In this document: positions 1 to 7,668 of the stretch, piece after piece
Position numbering within the stretch: position 1 is the first letter of the stretch
Layout: each line of letters begins with the position of its first letter
Assembly: GCA_030426355.1 (NCBI GenBank)
Contig: JAUHYQ010000004.1
Coordinates: 310,001-374,000 of the forward strand
Reading direction: 5' to 3'
DNA length: 64,000 bases
DNA from: Gammaproteobacteria bacterium
GTDB lineage: Bacteria > Pseudomonadota > Gammaproteobacteria > Steroidobacterales > GCA-2729495
The notes under the pieces: model-generated
What the model was told of the DNA's origin: nothing
The model's input: the letters and a program-made list of their open reading frames with translations, nothing else
The model's database searches: none
Position numbers and translations under genes: made by a program

Positions 1-1
1 G

Positions 2-133
2 ATTTGCGTGCGAGAATGTATTGGTGACCGTCACAACGATCCGCATGAAGCGAATTTGTTTGACATCAATGCCAAGTACGGCGACGTGATCAGTAAAGCC
101 GAATGTCTGGAATACCTGAAAGGATTGGGCTGA
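2..133 (+). CDS. C-terminal end of an unidentified protein (partial)
   Basis: An open frame enters from the left edge and ends at TGA 131-133, giving the last 43 residues of a protein that ends in EYLKGLG. The segment is acidic and soluble-looking, contains the string GDRHNDPHEANLFDI, and has no membrane stretch. I do not recognise the family. It lies 70 bp upstream of the next plus-strand gene, so it may be the preceding member of the same catabolic cluster. The reading frame is clear; the function is unknown. Confidence 0.6.
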   Translation: MCVRECIGDRHNDPHEANLFDINAKYGDVISKAECLEYLKGLG

Positions 134-203
134 CATTAATTGATTTTCAGTCAGTCTCTGTAATTAATCGAACCATCAAGTTAGCCCGAGGGGAGTAGAA
201 CCA

Positions 204-1235
204 ATGGCAGCTCGCAAGAAGAAAACAGCCAAGAAAAAATCAGCGGTAAAGAAAGCCGCTCCAAAAAAGCAAGTCAGCAAGAAAAAGGCCAAAAAGAAGG
301 CCGCGGCGAAAAAGTCCCCGCGCGTTGAGCTGACGCAGTCCAGACACTATGACTACGTGCCGATTATTGACCGTGCGCCCTTTAAACTGCCCAATGGCGC
401 GCGCGTGGCTGTGATGCCGTATATCAATATCGAGCACTTCCCGGCAGCTATTCCCGGCACCGCACTGATACCCGGTACGGCTGGCTTTTCGCCCGATCCT
501 CTCAACTACGGCTGGCGCGATTACGGCAACCGTGTCGGACTGTGGCGCATGATGGATCTCATGGATAACTGCGGTATGCGGGGCACGGTCTGCCTGAACG
601 GTGAAATTATTCGCGAATACCCGCGCATTATCGAAGAAGGCGAAAAACGCAACTGGGCGTGGATCGGTCATGGCGTTAACAACGCACCGGCCAACTTCAT
701 CGGCAACGTGCGTAATCCTGACGGCAGCCTGAACCAGCTTTCCGAGAAACGGGAACGCGAAATCCTGGAGGCCACCCTGGGTGGCATGAAGAAGGCCCTG
801 GGCCGGAAAACTAAAGGCTGGCTCAGTCCCTTCCTGACGCACACGGACAATACGCCCCGCCTGCTTGAAGAATACGGCGTGGAGTATCTGTGCGATTACA
901 CGGCCGACGATCATCCCTTCCGTTTCAATACGCCCAAGAACAATCTGATATCGGTACCCTACACGGTCGAAATCAATGACATTCCGGCGTTCCTGAACCT
1001 GGGCGTTTCATCAGAAGCCTTCGGCGACATGATCATTGATCAGTTCGATGTGCTCTACGATGAGGGCGCAACCAACGCGCGTTGTATGCCGATCTGCTTG
1101 CATACCTTCCACGTCGGCCAGCCGAACAAGTTCAAACATCTGGCACGGGCCTTTGAATACATCGCCAGTCACAAGGATGTTTGGCTGACCACCGGTGACG
1201 AGGTCAACGACTGGTACAGAAAGAAATACATGTAA
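204..1235 (+). CDS. PuuE/CE4-like polysaccharide deacetylase family protein with lysine-rich N-terminal tail
   Basis: A 343-residue protein starting at an ATG preceded by GGGGAG (190-195). Residues 1-38 are almost only Lys, Ala and Ser in KKK/AKK repeats, like a histone H1 tail. From about residue 65 it matches the NodB/CE4 fold as in PuuE-type cofactor-independent allantoinases: a beta strand ending in NIEHFP, a GWLSPFLTHTDNTP stretch, the CDYTADDHPF strand and the closing HTFHVGQPNKFKHLARAF helix. PuuE relatives open cyclic amides; other members deacetylate sugars. Its place upstream of an amidohydrolase and dehydrogenases favours a small-molecule hydrolase, but that is inference. There is no signal peptide. 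The basic tail is odd for this family and echoes the tail of the protein at 14557-14898. Confidence 0.85.
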   Translation: MAARKKKTAKKKSAVKKAAPKKQVSKKKAKKKAAAKKSPRVELTQSRHYDYVPIIDRAPFKLPNGARVAVMPYINIEHFPAAIPGTALIPGTAGFSPDPLNYGWRDYGNRVGLWRMMDLMDNCGMRGTVCLNGEIIREYPRIIEEGEKRNWAWIGHGVNNAPANFIGNVRNPDGSLNQLSEKREREILEATLGGMKKALGRKTKGWLSPFLTHTDNTPRLLEEYGVEYLCDYTADDHPFRFNTPKNNLISVPYTVEINDIPAFLNLGVSSEAFGDMIIDQFDVLYDEGATNARCMPICLHTFHVGQPNKFKHLARAFEYIASHKDVWLTTGDEVNDWYRKKYM

Positions 1236-1314
1236 GCACCGCGTTGGGCTCAGTGGCGCGGCTTCTCCGCGACCGGGGCGCGCTTCGTCATTGGCCACTT
1301 CGTGGACCAAACAG

Positions 1315-1343
1315 AAAGGGGCTGGATTTACAGCCCCTTTTTT
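1315..1343 (+). terminator. Rho-independent terminator
   Basis: A perfect 10-bp stem, AAAGGGGCTG (1315-1324) with CAGCCCCTTT (1331-1340), encloses a 6-base loop and runs into TTT, giving six T residues in all. It lies 80 bp after the stop of the PuuE-like gene and before the amidohydrolase gene, so the two are probably separate transcription units. Confidence 0.85.
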
Positions 1344-1414
1344 ATGGCCGCTATACATGTAAATACATACATAGCTGCTATAGTCATACGCCCTGAAGGC
1401 AAGGAAATCAGTCC

Positions 1415-2839
1415 ATGTGGATTAAGAAAACGGCCAAAGACGCTGCGGGAGACGGCAGCAGCCCGGTACCCACGCAAATTGTTTCCAACGAGGAGTTTCC
1501 GCCACTGCCACAGACCGCGGATCAGAAGGCGGTTGAGTATCACGTCAAAGAACTGGCTGACAAGTTTGCCGCCAGGCTCGGCACCACGCGACGCGAATTT
1601 CTGAAGAGCACCGGTGGCATGGCCACCAGCTTTCTGGCCATGAATGCTGTCTTTGGCTGCAGTTATCGGGTAACCGAGGACGAAGCTCTCAATCAGACGG
1701 CATTTCTCGAGGGCAAGCCTAAGAACCAGTTTATTTTCGACGCCCAGACGCACCACGTTAAGGACAGCATCACCGGCCCGACCATGTTTCGTACTTTGAC
1801 GGGCAAGGCCGGTCTGAACCCGGCTCTGGCGGACATCGCCCCGGGCCCGGACACCCTGCACCGAGCCAACTTCGTCAAGGAAATCTTTTTTGACAGTGAC
1901 ACCGTGATGGCCATCATGACCGGTGCGGTTATCGGACCGCCCAAGCACCATGCATTGCCCACCCCGGATATGGTTGAAACCCGCAATCGGGTGAATCAGG
2001 CGGCCGGCACTCGGCGCATGCTCAGCCACGGGCTGGCAGACCCTATGGACCCCGCTTTCGTGCCCGAGGGCATGGATTGGCAAGTGAATGAACTCGGCAT
2101 TGACGGCTGGAAGTGCTACACCGGCAATCCAACCGGTGCCTGGCGGCTGGATGACCAGGAAAAAGCGTATCCTTTTTTCGAGAAATCACTTGAACTAGGC
2201 ATTAGAAATATAAGTATTCACAAGGGATTACCGCTTCCAGGCCGCTACGAGTCCTATTTTAGGCCCGATGACATCATGCGCGCGGCGAAGGATTTCCCGG
2301 ACCTTAATTTCATTATTTACCATGCCGGCATGAAGCACATGATGACCATGCTGCCGCCCGGGGAGTCCGGTATTGAGGCGGACGGCTACCTGCCGTGGAC
2401 CACCGATCTCGTCCGCATGCAGCAGGAAAACCCCGATGTCACGAATGTCTACCCGGAATTGGGTGCCGTGTTCGGGCATTCGGTTGTGACCCACCCGGAT
2501 ATATGCGCCCACCTTCTGGGCCAGCTGATTGACGGCTTTGGTGCCGAGAAAGTTATCTGGGGCACCGATTGCATCTGGTGGGGTTCACCGCAATGGCTGA
2601 TTGAGGCGTTCCGGCGCTTCCAGATGCCGGAAGCTTTGCAGGAACAGTTTGGCTACGCGGCTATTAGCGACGCGGATAAGGACATCATTTTTGGCAAAAA
2701 CCTGGCCCGTCTTTATGACGTCGACGTGGCTGCTGCACGCACCGCTATTCCGGCGGATGCGCTGTCAGGCATGAAGTCTGCGTATATTGAGCACGGCGCG
2801 GAGCCCAGCAACACCCAGTATGGCTGGGTGGCGGTATAA
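1415..2839 (+). CDS. Amidohydrolase-2 (ACMSD-like) family protein with internal Tat signal
   Basis: A 474-residue protein with AAGGAA (1401-1406) eight bases before the ATG. About 57 residues precede a Tat-like motif, RREFLKSTGGMATSFLAMNAVFGC, split here as RREFLKST plus a hydrophobic stretch ending in Cys, so export, possibly as a lipoprotein, is likely. The rest is a TIM-barrel amidohydrolase-2 domain: FDAQTHHV for the first metal motif, NFIIYHAG, a GHSVVTHPD loop, and WGTDCIWW carrying the conserved C-terminal Asp. The family hydrolyses or decarboxylates small, often aromatic or cyclic, acids with one metal ion. The cytochrome c gene follows by 15 bp, which fits a periplasmic setting. The substrate is unknown. 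The long leader before the Tat motif is unusual. Confidence 0.85.
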   Translation: MWIKKTAKDAAGDGSSPVPTQIVSNEEFPPLPQTADQKAVEYHVKELADKFAARLGTTRREFLKSTGGMATSFLAMNAVFGCSYRVTEDEALNQTAFLEGKPKNQFIFDAQTHHVKDSITGPTMFRTLTGKAGLNPALADIAPGPDTLHRANFVKEIFFDSDTVMAIMTGAVIGPPKHHALPTPDMVETRNRVNQAAGTRRMLSHGLADPMDPAFVPEGMDWQVNELGIDGWKCYTGNPTGAWRLDDQEKAYPFFEKSLELGIRNISIHKGLPLPGRYESYFRPDDIMRAAKDFPDLNFIIYHAGMKHMMTMLPPGESGIEADGYLPWTTDLVRMQQENPDVTNVYPELGAVFGHSVVTHPDICAHLLGQLIDGFGAEKVIWGTDCIWWGSPQWLIEAFRRFQMPEALQEQFGYAAISDADKDIIFGKNLARLYDVDVAAARTAIPADALSGMKSAYIEHGAEPSNTQYGWVAV

Positions 2840-2854
2840 CGCCGCGGAGCGCAT

Positions 2855-3271
2855 GTGCACATGAAACCGTCTTTGCTAGCCCTCCTGCTGATGGTGTATC
2901 TGCTGACGCTGGCCACCGGCGCGTATGCCGAGTTGATCACGGCGGATGAAAGCAATAACTGCGCCCCACCGCCCGTGGACCTGCGCGGCGACCCCGATAA
3001 CGGGCGCGACCTGCACGAGGAGCATTGTGTGGCCTGTCATGGTCTGACGGGAGCGGCCGATGTGGTGGTCATGCACATGGACGAGACACCGCCCGATCAG
3101 AGCGACCCTGAATACATGAAAAACCTGCCTGACGGCTATCTTTATCTGGCCATTTGCAAAGGCGGCGAAGGCATTGGTAAATCGTACGTGATGTCCCCCT
3201 GGGGTGATTTTTTCACCGATCAGGAAATTCGCGATTTGATTGCGTGGATACGTACGTTCTCGAACACTTAG
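2855..3271 (+). CDS. Periplasmic class I c-type cytochrome
   Basis: A 138-residue protein with an N-terminal signal peptide ending near GAYA, a single haem-attachment motif HCVACH at about residues 56-61, and a likely Met ligand in the YVMSPWG segment, followed by the closing helix FFTDQEIRDLIAWIRTF. This is the layout of a small monohaem electron carrier. The start may be GTG 2855 (GGAG at 2846-2849, five bases before) or ATG 2861. It sits between the amidohydrolase and the aldehyde dehydrogenase, and could accept electrons from an exported dehydrogenase such as the molybdoenzyme at 7669-10440; that pairing is inference. Confidence 0.9.
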   Translation: MHMKPSLLALLLMVYLLTLATGAYAELITADESNNCAPPPVDLRGDPDNGRDLHEEHCVACHGLTGAADVVVMHMDETPPDQSDPEYMKNLPDGYLYLAICKGGEGIGKSYVMSPWGDFFTDQEIRDLIAWIRTFSNT

Positions 3272-3288
3272 GCGTTATTATTGCTGCC

Positions 3289-4719
3289 ATGAGCAACGAA
3301 GTTAGCGTACGCAACCCCTATACCGGCGAACTGGATTTCAGTTTTGTCGAACCTGATAACCAAGCCGTAACCCGTATTGCCGAGCGCCTGAAAAGCGGGC
3401 AGCCGGCATGGGCGGCGCTGAGCGTGACAGAGCGAGGTGCGGTGCTGCAGAAATTCGGGCAGTGCCTGCAACGCCACCAGGATGACATCGTGGCCGCGTT
3501 AATCGCCGATACCGGCCGCACACAGGTGGCCGCTATGGAAGCGGCCGCGTTGCAGGGCTTTATCGAGCGTTCGGTCAAAGAGGCACCTGCCGTGCTGGCA
3601 TCCGGTGCGCCCCGCCCTGCCCAGATACCGCTCATCCACGGTTCGGCAAATCGCTTGCCCGTGGGCCTGGTCGGCAACATATCGCCATGGAACTTCCCGG
3701 TGATATTGTCCTTTCTCGATACTTTTCCTGCTTTGATTGCCGGTAACGCCGTACTTATCAAACCCAGTGAAGTCACGCCCCGGTGGACAGTACCGGTCAA
3801 GGCCGCTATTGCCGAATGCCCTGAAATTGCAGCAGTGCTGGATATTGTGGTTGGCACCGGACAGGTGGGTGCGGCGATTCCCGAATTGGCGGACGCCATT
3901 GTATTTACTGGCAGTGTCGCTACCGGTCGCAAGGTGGCGGAAGCCGCGGCGCGAAACTTTATTCCGGCCTCGCTGGAACTGGGCGGCAAAGATCCTGCCA
4001 TAGTGCTGCCTAGCGCAGACGTTGAGTATGCCGCCAGAACCATCACCTTCAGTTCGGTGCAGAGCACCGGGCAGGCCTGTCAGTCGCTGGAGCGCGTATA
4101 CGTCGCCGAGCAGCACTACGAGCGATTCGTGAAACTGGCCGTGGAGGTTGCCGAAAGCCTTGCCATAAATTACCCCGACATCAACCAGGGGCTGATCGGC
4201 CCGTTCATATTTGAACAGCAGGCCTACAAGGTTAAAGAGCAGATCGACGACGCCCTGAGCAAAGGCGCCAAACTGCATTGTGGCGGCGAAATTCTCGACT
4301 ACGGCGGGTTGTGGATGCGCCCGACCGTGCTCACTGATATCACGCACGACATGCTGGTGATGCAGGAGGAAACCTTCGGGCCGGTGGTGCCGATCATGGC
4401 GTTCCGCGACGTTGATCATGCGGTAGCTCTTGCAAACGACAGTCTCTACGGGTTGTCGGCAGCGGTGTTTGCCGGCACCGTGGAAGAAGGTCGTCAGCTG
4501 GCAGCGCGCATCAACGCGGGCGCCGTCAGTGTCAACGATGCGGCCCTGACAGCCATGCTGCACGAATTTGAACACGATTCATTCGGGTACTCGGGCCTGG
4601 GTCGCGGTCGCGCCGGCGCATCCGCTTACACGCGATTTACCCGCGAACAGGCGGTTATGAGTAACGTCGAGTCCAAGGCACTGCTTGCCGGTGAACTGAG
4701 CCGCAGAGCCTCCAATTAG
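3289..4719 (+). CDS. NAD(P)-dependent aldehyde dehydrogenase
   Basis: A 476-residue protein of the aldehyde dehydrogenase superfamily, oxidising an aldehyde to the acid with NAD(P). Key sites are present: NISPWNFPV (from residue 130), the FTGSVATG cofactor loop (about 208), the general-base Glu in LELGGKDP (230), the catalytic Cys in GQAC (264), and EETFGPVVP near residue 365. An upstream in-frame GTG at 3244 lies inside the cytochrome gene; the ATG at 3289 gives the usual family N-terminus (VRNPYTGE) and is preferred. It probably oxidises an aldehyde intermediate of the cluster's pathway. The specific substrate cannot be read from sequence. Confidence 0.92.
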   Translation: MSNEVSVRNPYTGELDFSFVEPDNQAVTRIAERLKSGQPAWAALSVTERGAVLQKFGQCLQRHQDDIVAALIADTGRTQVAAMEAAALQGFIERSVKEAPAVLASGAPRPAQIPLIHGSANRLPVGLVGNISPWNFPVILSFLDTFPALIAGNAVLIKPSEVTPRWTVPVKAAIAECPEIAAVLDIVVGTGQVGAAIPELADAIVFTGSVATGRKVAEAAARNFIPASLELGGKDPAIVLPSADVEYAARTITFSSVQSTGQACQSLERVYVAEQHYERFVKLAVEVAESLAINYPDINQGLIGPFIFEQQAYKVKEQIDDALSKGAKLHCGGEILDYGGLWMRPTVLTDITHDMLVMQEETFGPVVPIMAFRDVDHAVALANDSLYGLSAAVFAGTVEEGRQLAARINAGAVSVNDAALTAMLHEFEHDSFGYSGLGRGRAGASAYTRFTREQAVMSNVESKALLAGELSRRASN

Positions 4720-4741
4720 CGTCTGATACCGGGAAATATTG

Positions 4742-5755
4742 ATGGATGTAGATATCGTTCTGGATTCCATGCTGAGTTCGCAGGAGCTCACCGATCTGGG
4801 CCTGCTGGCTGAACAAAACGGTATTCGCTGCGTATGGAACGCCAGTTACCTGCTGGGTAAAGATCCGTTTACCAATCTGGCGCAGCTCGCACGCGAAAGC
4901 AGTCGCATCAAAGTGGCCCCGATGGCGCTGAACGGCTACGAAATGCATCCGTTTCGTATCGCAATGGCGCTACTGACGCTCAACGAACTGGCGCCCGGGC
5001 GCGTGGAAACCATGATCGGCGGTGGCGGTGAAGTCGTCATGAGCCTCAAAATTCCATTTGAAAAGCGTGTGAGGTATGTCCGCGAAGTTCTTGAATTTGT
5101 TAAGGGTGCTATGACGAATCGGCCCTTTAACTATGACGGCGAACTGTTCAAAGTCGAGGGTTACGATCCCCAGTGGGTGACCGCCAAGACTCCGCCTTTC
5201 ATCTACGCCGGGGCGAATCGGCCGCAGATGCTGCGCATGGCTGCCAAAGCTGCGGACGGCATTTTCATGAGCGATCTGTCGCCAACGCTCACCAAGGGCA
5301 TTATGGATGACGTTTTCCGGCACCGCACTGAAGCCGGATTAAGCAACGACGGCTACCGCTTTAACAACTTCATGGTCTGGTGCGTCTACGACGACCCTGC
5401 CGAGGCCCGTTTTGAGGCTCGGCGCTGGATCGGCTTCCGGGCCCTGTTTCGCGACTACATGATGAAAGAGTTCGTCAGCGACGACGAGTTTCAGCTGCTT
5501 CTGGATCACATGCCCGAGATATACGAGATGGGCCCGAAAAACACCGATTCCGTCGAGGGTGTGCCCGATGAGTTACTGGATCGCTGTGTCGACAAGCTGA
5601 CGCTTACCGGCACGCCGGACAATATGGATCATATTCTGGAGCATTTGCTGGAATATAAGGCCCTGGGAGTCACCGAGGTTTGCCTGGAACTAAAGAGTCA
5701 TCAGGTACAGGGCATCAAGCTCCTGGGAGAACGGGTTATACCTTTGCTTAAGTAG
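4742..5755 (+). CDS. LLM-class (luciferase-like) flavin-dependent oxidoreductase
   Basis: A 337-residue bacterial-luciferase-fold TIM-barrel protein. The N-terminal IVLDSMLSSQELTDLGLLAE region, the strand with RIKVAPMALNGYEMHPFRIA, the following LNELAPGRVETMIGGGGE stretch, and the late FIYAGANRPQMLRMAAKAADG are typical of FMN- or F420-using monooxygenases and dehydrogenases. A TTG codon lies directly before the ATG; the ATG at 4742 is preferred. It follows the aldehyde dehydrogenase by 22 bp on the same strand and is likely co-transcribed. Members hydroxylate or oxidatively cleave small organics, including alkanesulfonates and ketones, or oxidise alcohols; which applies here is not determinable by eye. 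Confidence 0.88.
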   Translation: MDVDIVLDSMLSSQELTDLGLLAEQNGIRCVWNASYLLGKDPFTNLAQLARESSRIKVAPMALNGYEMHPFRIAMALLTLNELAPGRVETMIGGGGEVVMSLKIPFEKRVRYVREVLEFVKGAMTNRPFNYDGELFKVEGYDPQWVTAKTPPFIYAGANRPQMLRMAAKAADGIFMSDLSPTLTKGIMDDVFRHRTEAGLSNDGYRFNNFMVWCVYDDPAEARFEARRWIGFRALFRDYMMKEFVSDDEFQLLLDHMPEIYEMGPKNTDSVEGVPDELLDRCVDKLTLTGTPDNMDHILEHLLEYKALGVTEVCLELKSHQVQGIKLLGERVIPLLK

Positions 5756-5791
5756 CCTGCTCAGTCAGCGCGTAAACTCGGGGGAGGCAGT

Positions 5792-7660
5792 ATGCGCAAT
5801 CAATTTGCCGTTACGGTAACGGTCCTACTGGCCACACAGCTGTTACTCGCGTCCGCAGGTTCAGCACCCATACCGGTTGAAATCATCGGCAAGTTGCCGG
5901 TGTTCCAAGAACCCATGATTTCGCCCAACGGCAAATATGTCGCGTCGAGAATGATGGCTCGAGGCCGCCAGATTGTGGTCGTTCAGCGACTTAAAGAATC
6001 CGGGGTTCCTGAAGAAAAACCGGGGTTCATCAAAGTCGGCGACAAGTACTTTAGTTGGTTCGAGTGGGCCGACAACGAGCGGCTGCTCATCGGGGTTCGC
6101 GGTACCGCAGGTATAGGCGGCCGTTTGATCAATCTTGAACGCATGGCCAGCATCAGCCGCGATGGCAGCAATCCCGTAATTTTCGATATGAAAGCAAACG
6201 ATTACGGTTTCTATCGTCAAGCCACCTCAGTTTTGAACTGGCTGAAGGATGACCCTGACCATGTCCTGGCGCTCCTCGACGACGAGCCGGACAAGTGGGC
6301 AGCTCCGCGGGTGCACAAGGTTAACGTGCGGACCGGTGAGCGCGAACTGATTGCCAAAAATCGCAAAGGTTTTCTGGAATGGATTGCCGATTACGACGGA
6401 AGGGTAAGGGTGGGCATACGCTACGGCCTCACCTTCGGGAAAACGGATGTGGAGATTCACTATCGTCCCGATGAGGAGTCCAGCTGGGAGATCCTGCAGG
6501 ACATCGACTATTTTGAGGCAGATCGCCTGGTGCCCTATGGTTTTCATAAGGACGACCCGAATATTTTGCTCGTGACCACTAAAGAAGATCGCGATGAGGT
6601 TGAGTACGAAGAAGACTTGTATCGCTACGACCTGACGAAGCGCCGCATTATTGGCCCCCACCGCGACGACGAGATTGAGCGAATACGCGAGTTGGTCGAG
6701 CGAGCGTTGCCCGATCTTGAAACCAATATTGAGTCGCTCAGCACTGACCGAACCGTCGCGTTTATACGCGCTTACTCCGACACTCGCTCGCCGGAATACT
6801 TTTTGCTCAACCTGAACAAGGGGACGCTGGAGTATGTTGCAGCCGAATATCCGGAGCTGATCAACTTTACGCTGGCCCACATGCAAAAGCGGGTGTTCAC
6901 TGCGCGCGACGGCCGGAAAATCCCTATGTTGCTCACCTTGCCGATAGACTCACAGACTCAGCCGCCCCCGGCGGTGGTTATGCCGCATGGTGGGCCCTGG
7001 GCTCATGACGAATGGGGTTTTGATAACTACGTTCAATTTCTGGCCAGCCGCGGCTATGCGGTTCTGCAACCGCAGTTCCGGGGTTCAACCGGGTTCGGGC
7101 TGGAGCACCACGAGGCGGGTTTCGGTGAATGGGGCAAAGGGATCCAGGATGACATCACGGATGCGACCGTGTGGGCTATCGAAGAGGGGCTCGTCGACAA
7201 AGAGCGAATCTGTATCGTTGGCGCTAGTTTTGGCGGCTATGCTGCGGCCATGGGCGTTGTCAAAGAGCCGGACTTGTATGCCTGCGCAGTCAGCATTAAC
7301 GGTGTCCTCGATCTGAAGAAGTTTGTAGGCGATGCTGACTTTTACCTTTTCGAGAACGTGAATAAAAAGGTATGGAATGATTATAAAGAGACCGGCCCGT
7401 ACTCCCCCTATCATCGCGCTGAAGAAATAAAGGCACCGGTGCTGTTAATCGGCAGCGAGCGCGATACAGTGGTGCCCGTTAAGCATCATTCGCGAAAAAT
7501 GCACAAACGGCTGCGCAAACTCAAGAAACCCGTTGAGTATCTTGAACTACCGGATGACGAACACTGGCGTACCAATGAGCCCAATGAAATCGTCAAACTT
7601 CAGGCGATAGAAAAATTTCTCGACCGGCACATTGGCGCCGGCTCGCACTTGACCCGGTAG
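5792..7660 (+). CDS. Exported S9 family peptidase (acylaminoacyl-peptidase/DPP-like)
   Basis: A 622-residue protein with a signal peptide (about residues 1-24), a beta-propeller domain (about 30-380) and a C-terminal alpha/beta-hydrolase domain. The catalytic triad is visible: Ser479 in GASFGGYAAAMG, Asp558 in GSERDTVVP and His591 in DDEHWR. The oxyanion strand PPPAVVMPHGGPWAHD precedes it. Family members cleave short peptides or acylated amino acids in the periplasm. A GGGAGG ribosome site supports the ATG. The gene is convergent with the molybdoenzyme gene, with 8 bp between stops, and closes the plus-strand run; whether it serves the same pathway is unclear. Confidence 0.9.
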   Translation: MRNQFAVTVTVLLATQLLLASAGSAPIPVEIIGKLPVFQEPMISPNGKYVASRMMARGRQIVVVQRLKESGVPEEKPGFIKVGDKYFSWFEWADNERLLIGVRGTAGIGGRLINLERMASISRDGSNPVIFDMKANDYGFYRQATSVLNWLKDDPDHVLALLDDEPDKWAAPRVHKVNVRTGERELIAKNRKGFLEWIADYDGRVRVGIRYGLTFGKTDVEIHYRPDEESSWEILQDIDYFEADRLVPYGFHKDDPNILLVTTKEDRDEVEYEEDLYRYDLTKRRIIGPHRDDEIERIRELVERALPDLETNIESLSTDRTVAFIRAYSDTRSPEYFLLNLNKGTLEYVAAEYPELINFTLAHMQKRVFTARDGRKIPMLLTLPIDSQTQPPPAVVMPHGGPWAHDEWGFDNYVQFLASRGYAVLQPQFRGSTGFGLEHHEAGFGEWGKGIQDDITDATVWAIEEGLVDKERICIVGASFGGYAAAMGVVKEPDLYACAVSINGVLDLKKFVGDADFYLFENVNKKVWNDYKETGPYSPYHRAEEIKAPVLLIGSERDTVVPVKHHSRKMHKRLRKLKKPVEYLELPDDEHWRTNEPNEIVKLQAIEKFLDRHIGAGSHLTR

Positions 7661-7668
7661 CCGCTTAT

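Noticed and set aside
140-166. Possible promoter TTGATT-15-TAATTA before the PuuE-like gene
   Set aside because: Spacer is short and the -10 poor; not strong enough to list as a feature.
1328-2083. 251-codon minus-strand open frame
   Set aside because: Overlaps the amidohydrolase gene and a terminator; no domain and no ribosome site.
3499-4575. 358-codon minus-strand open frame
   Set aside because: Antisense to the aldehyde dehydrogenase, with no recognisable motif.
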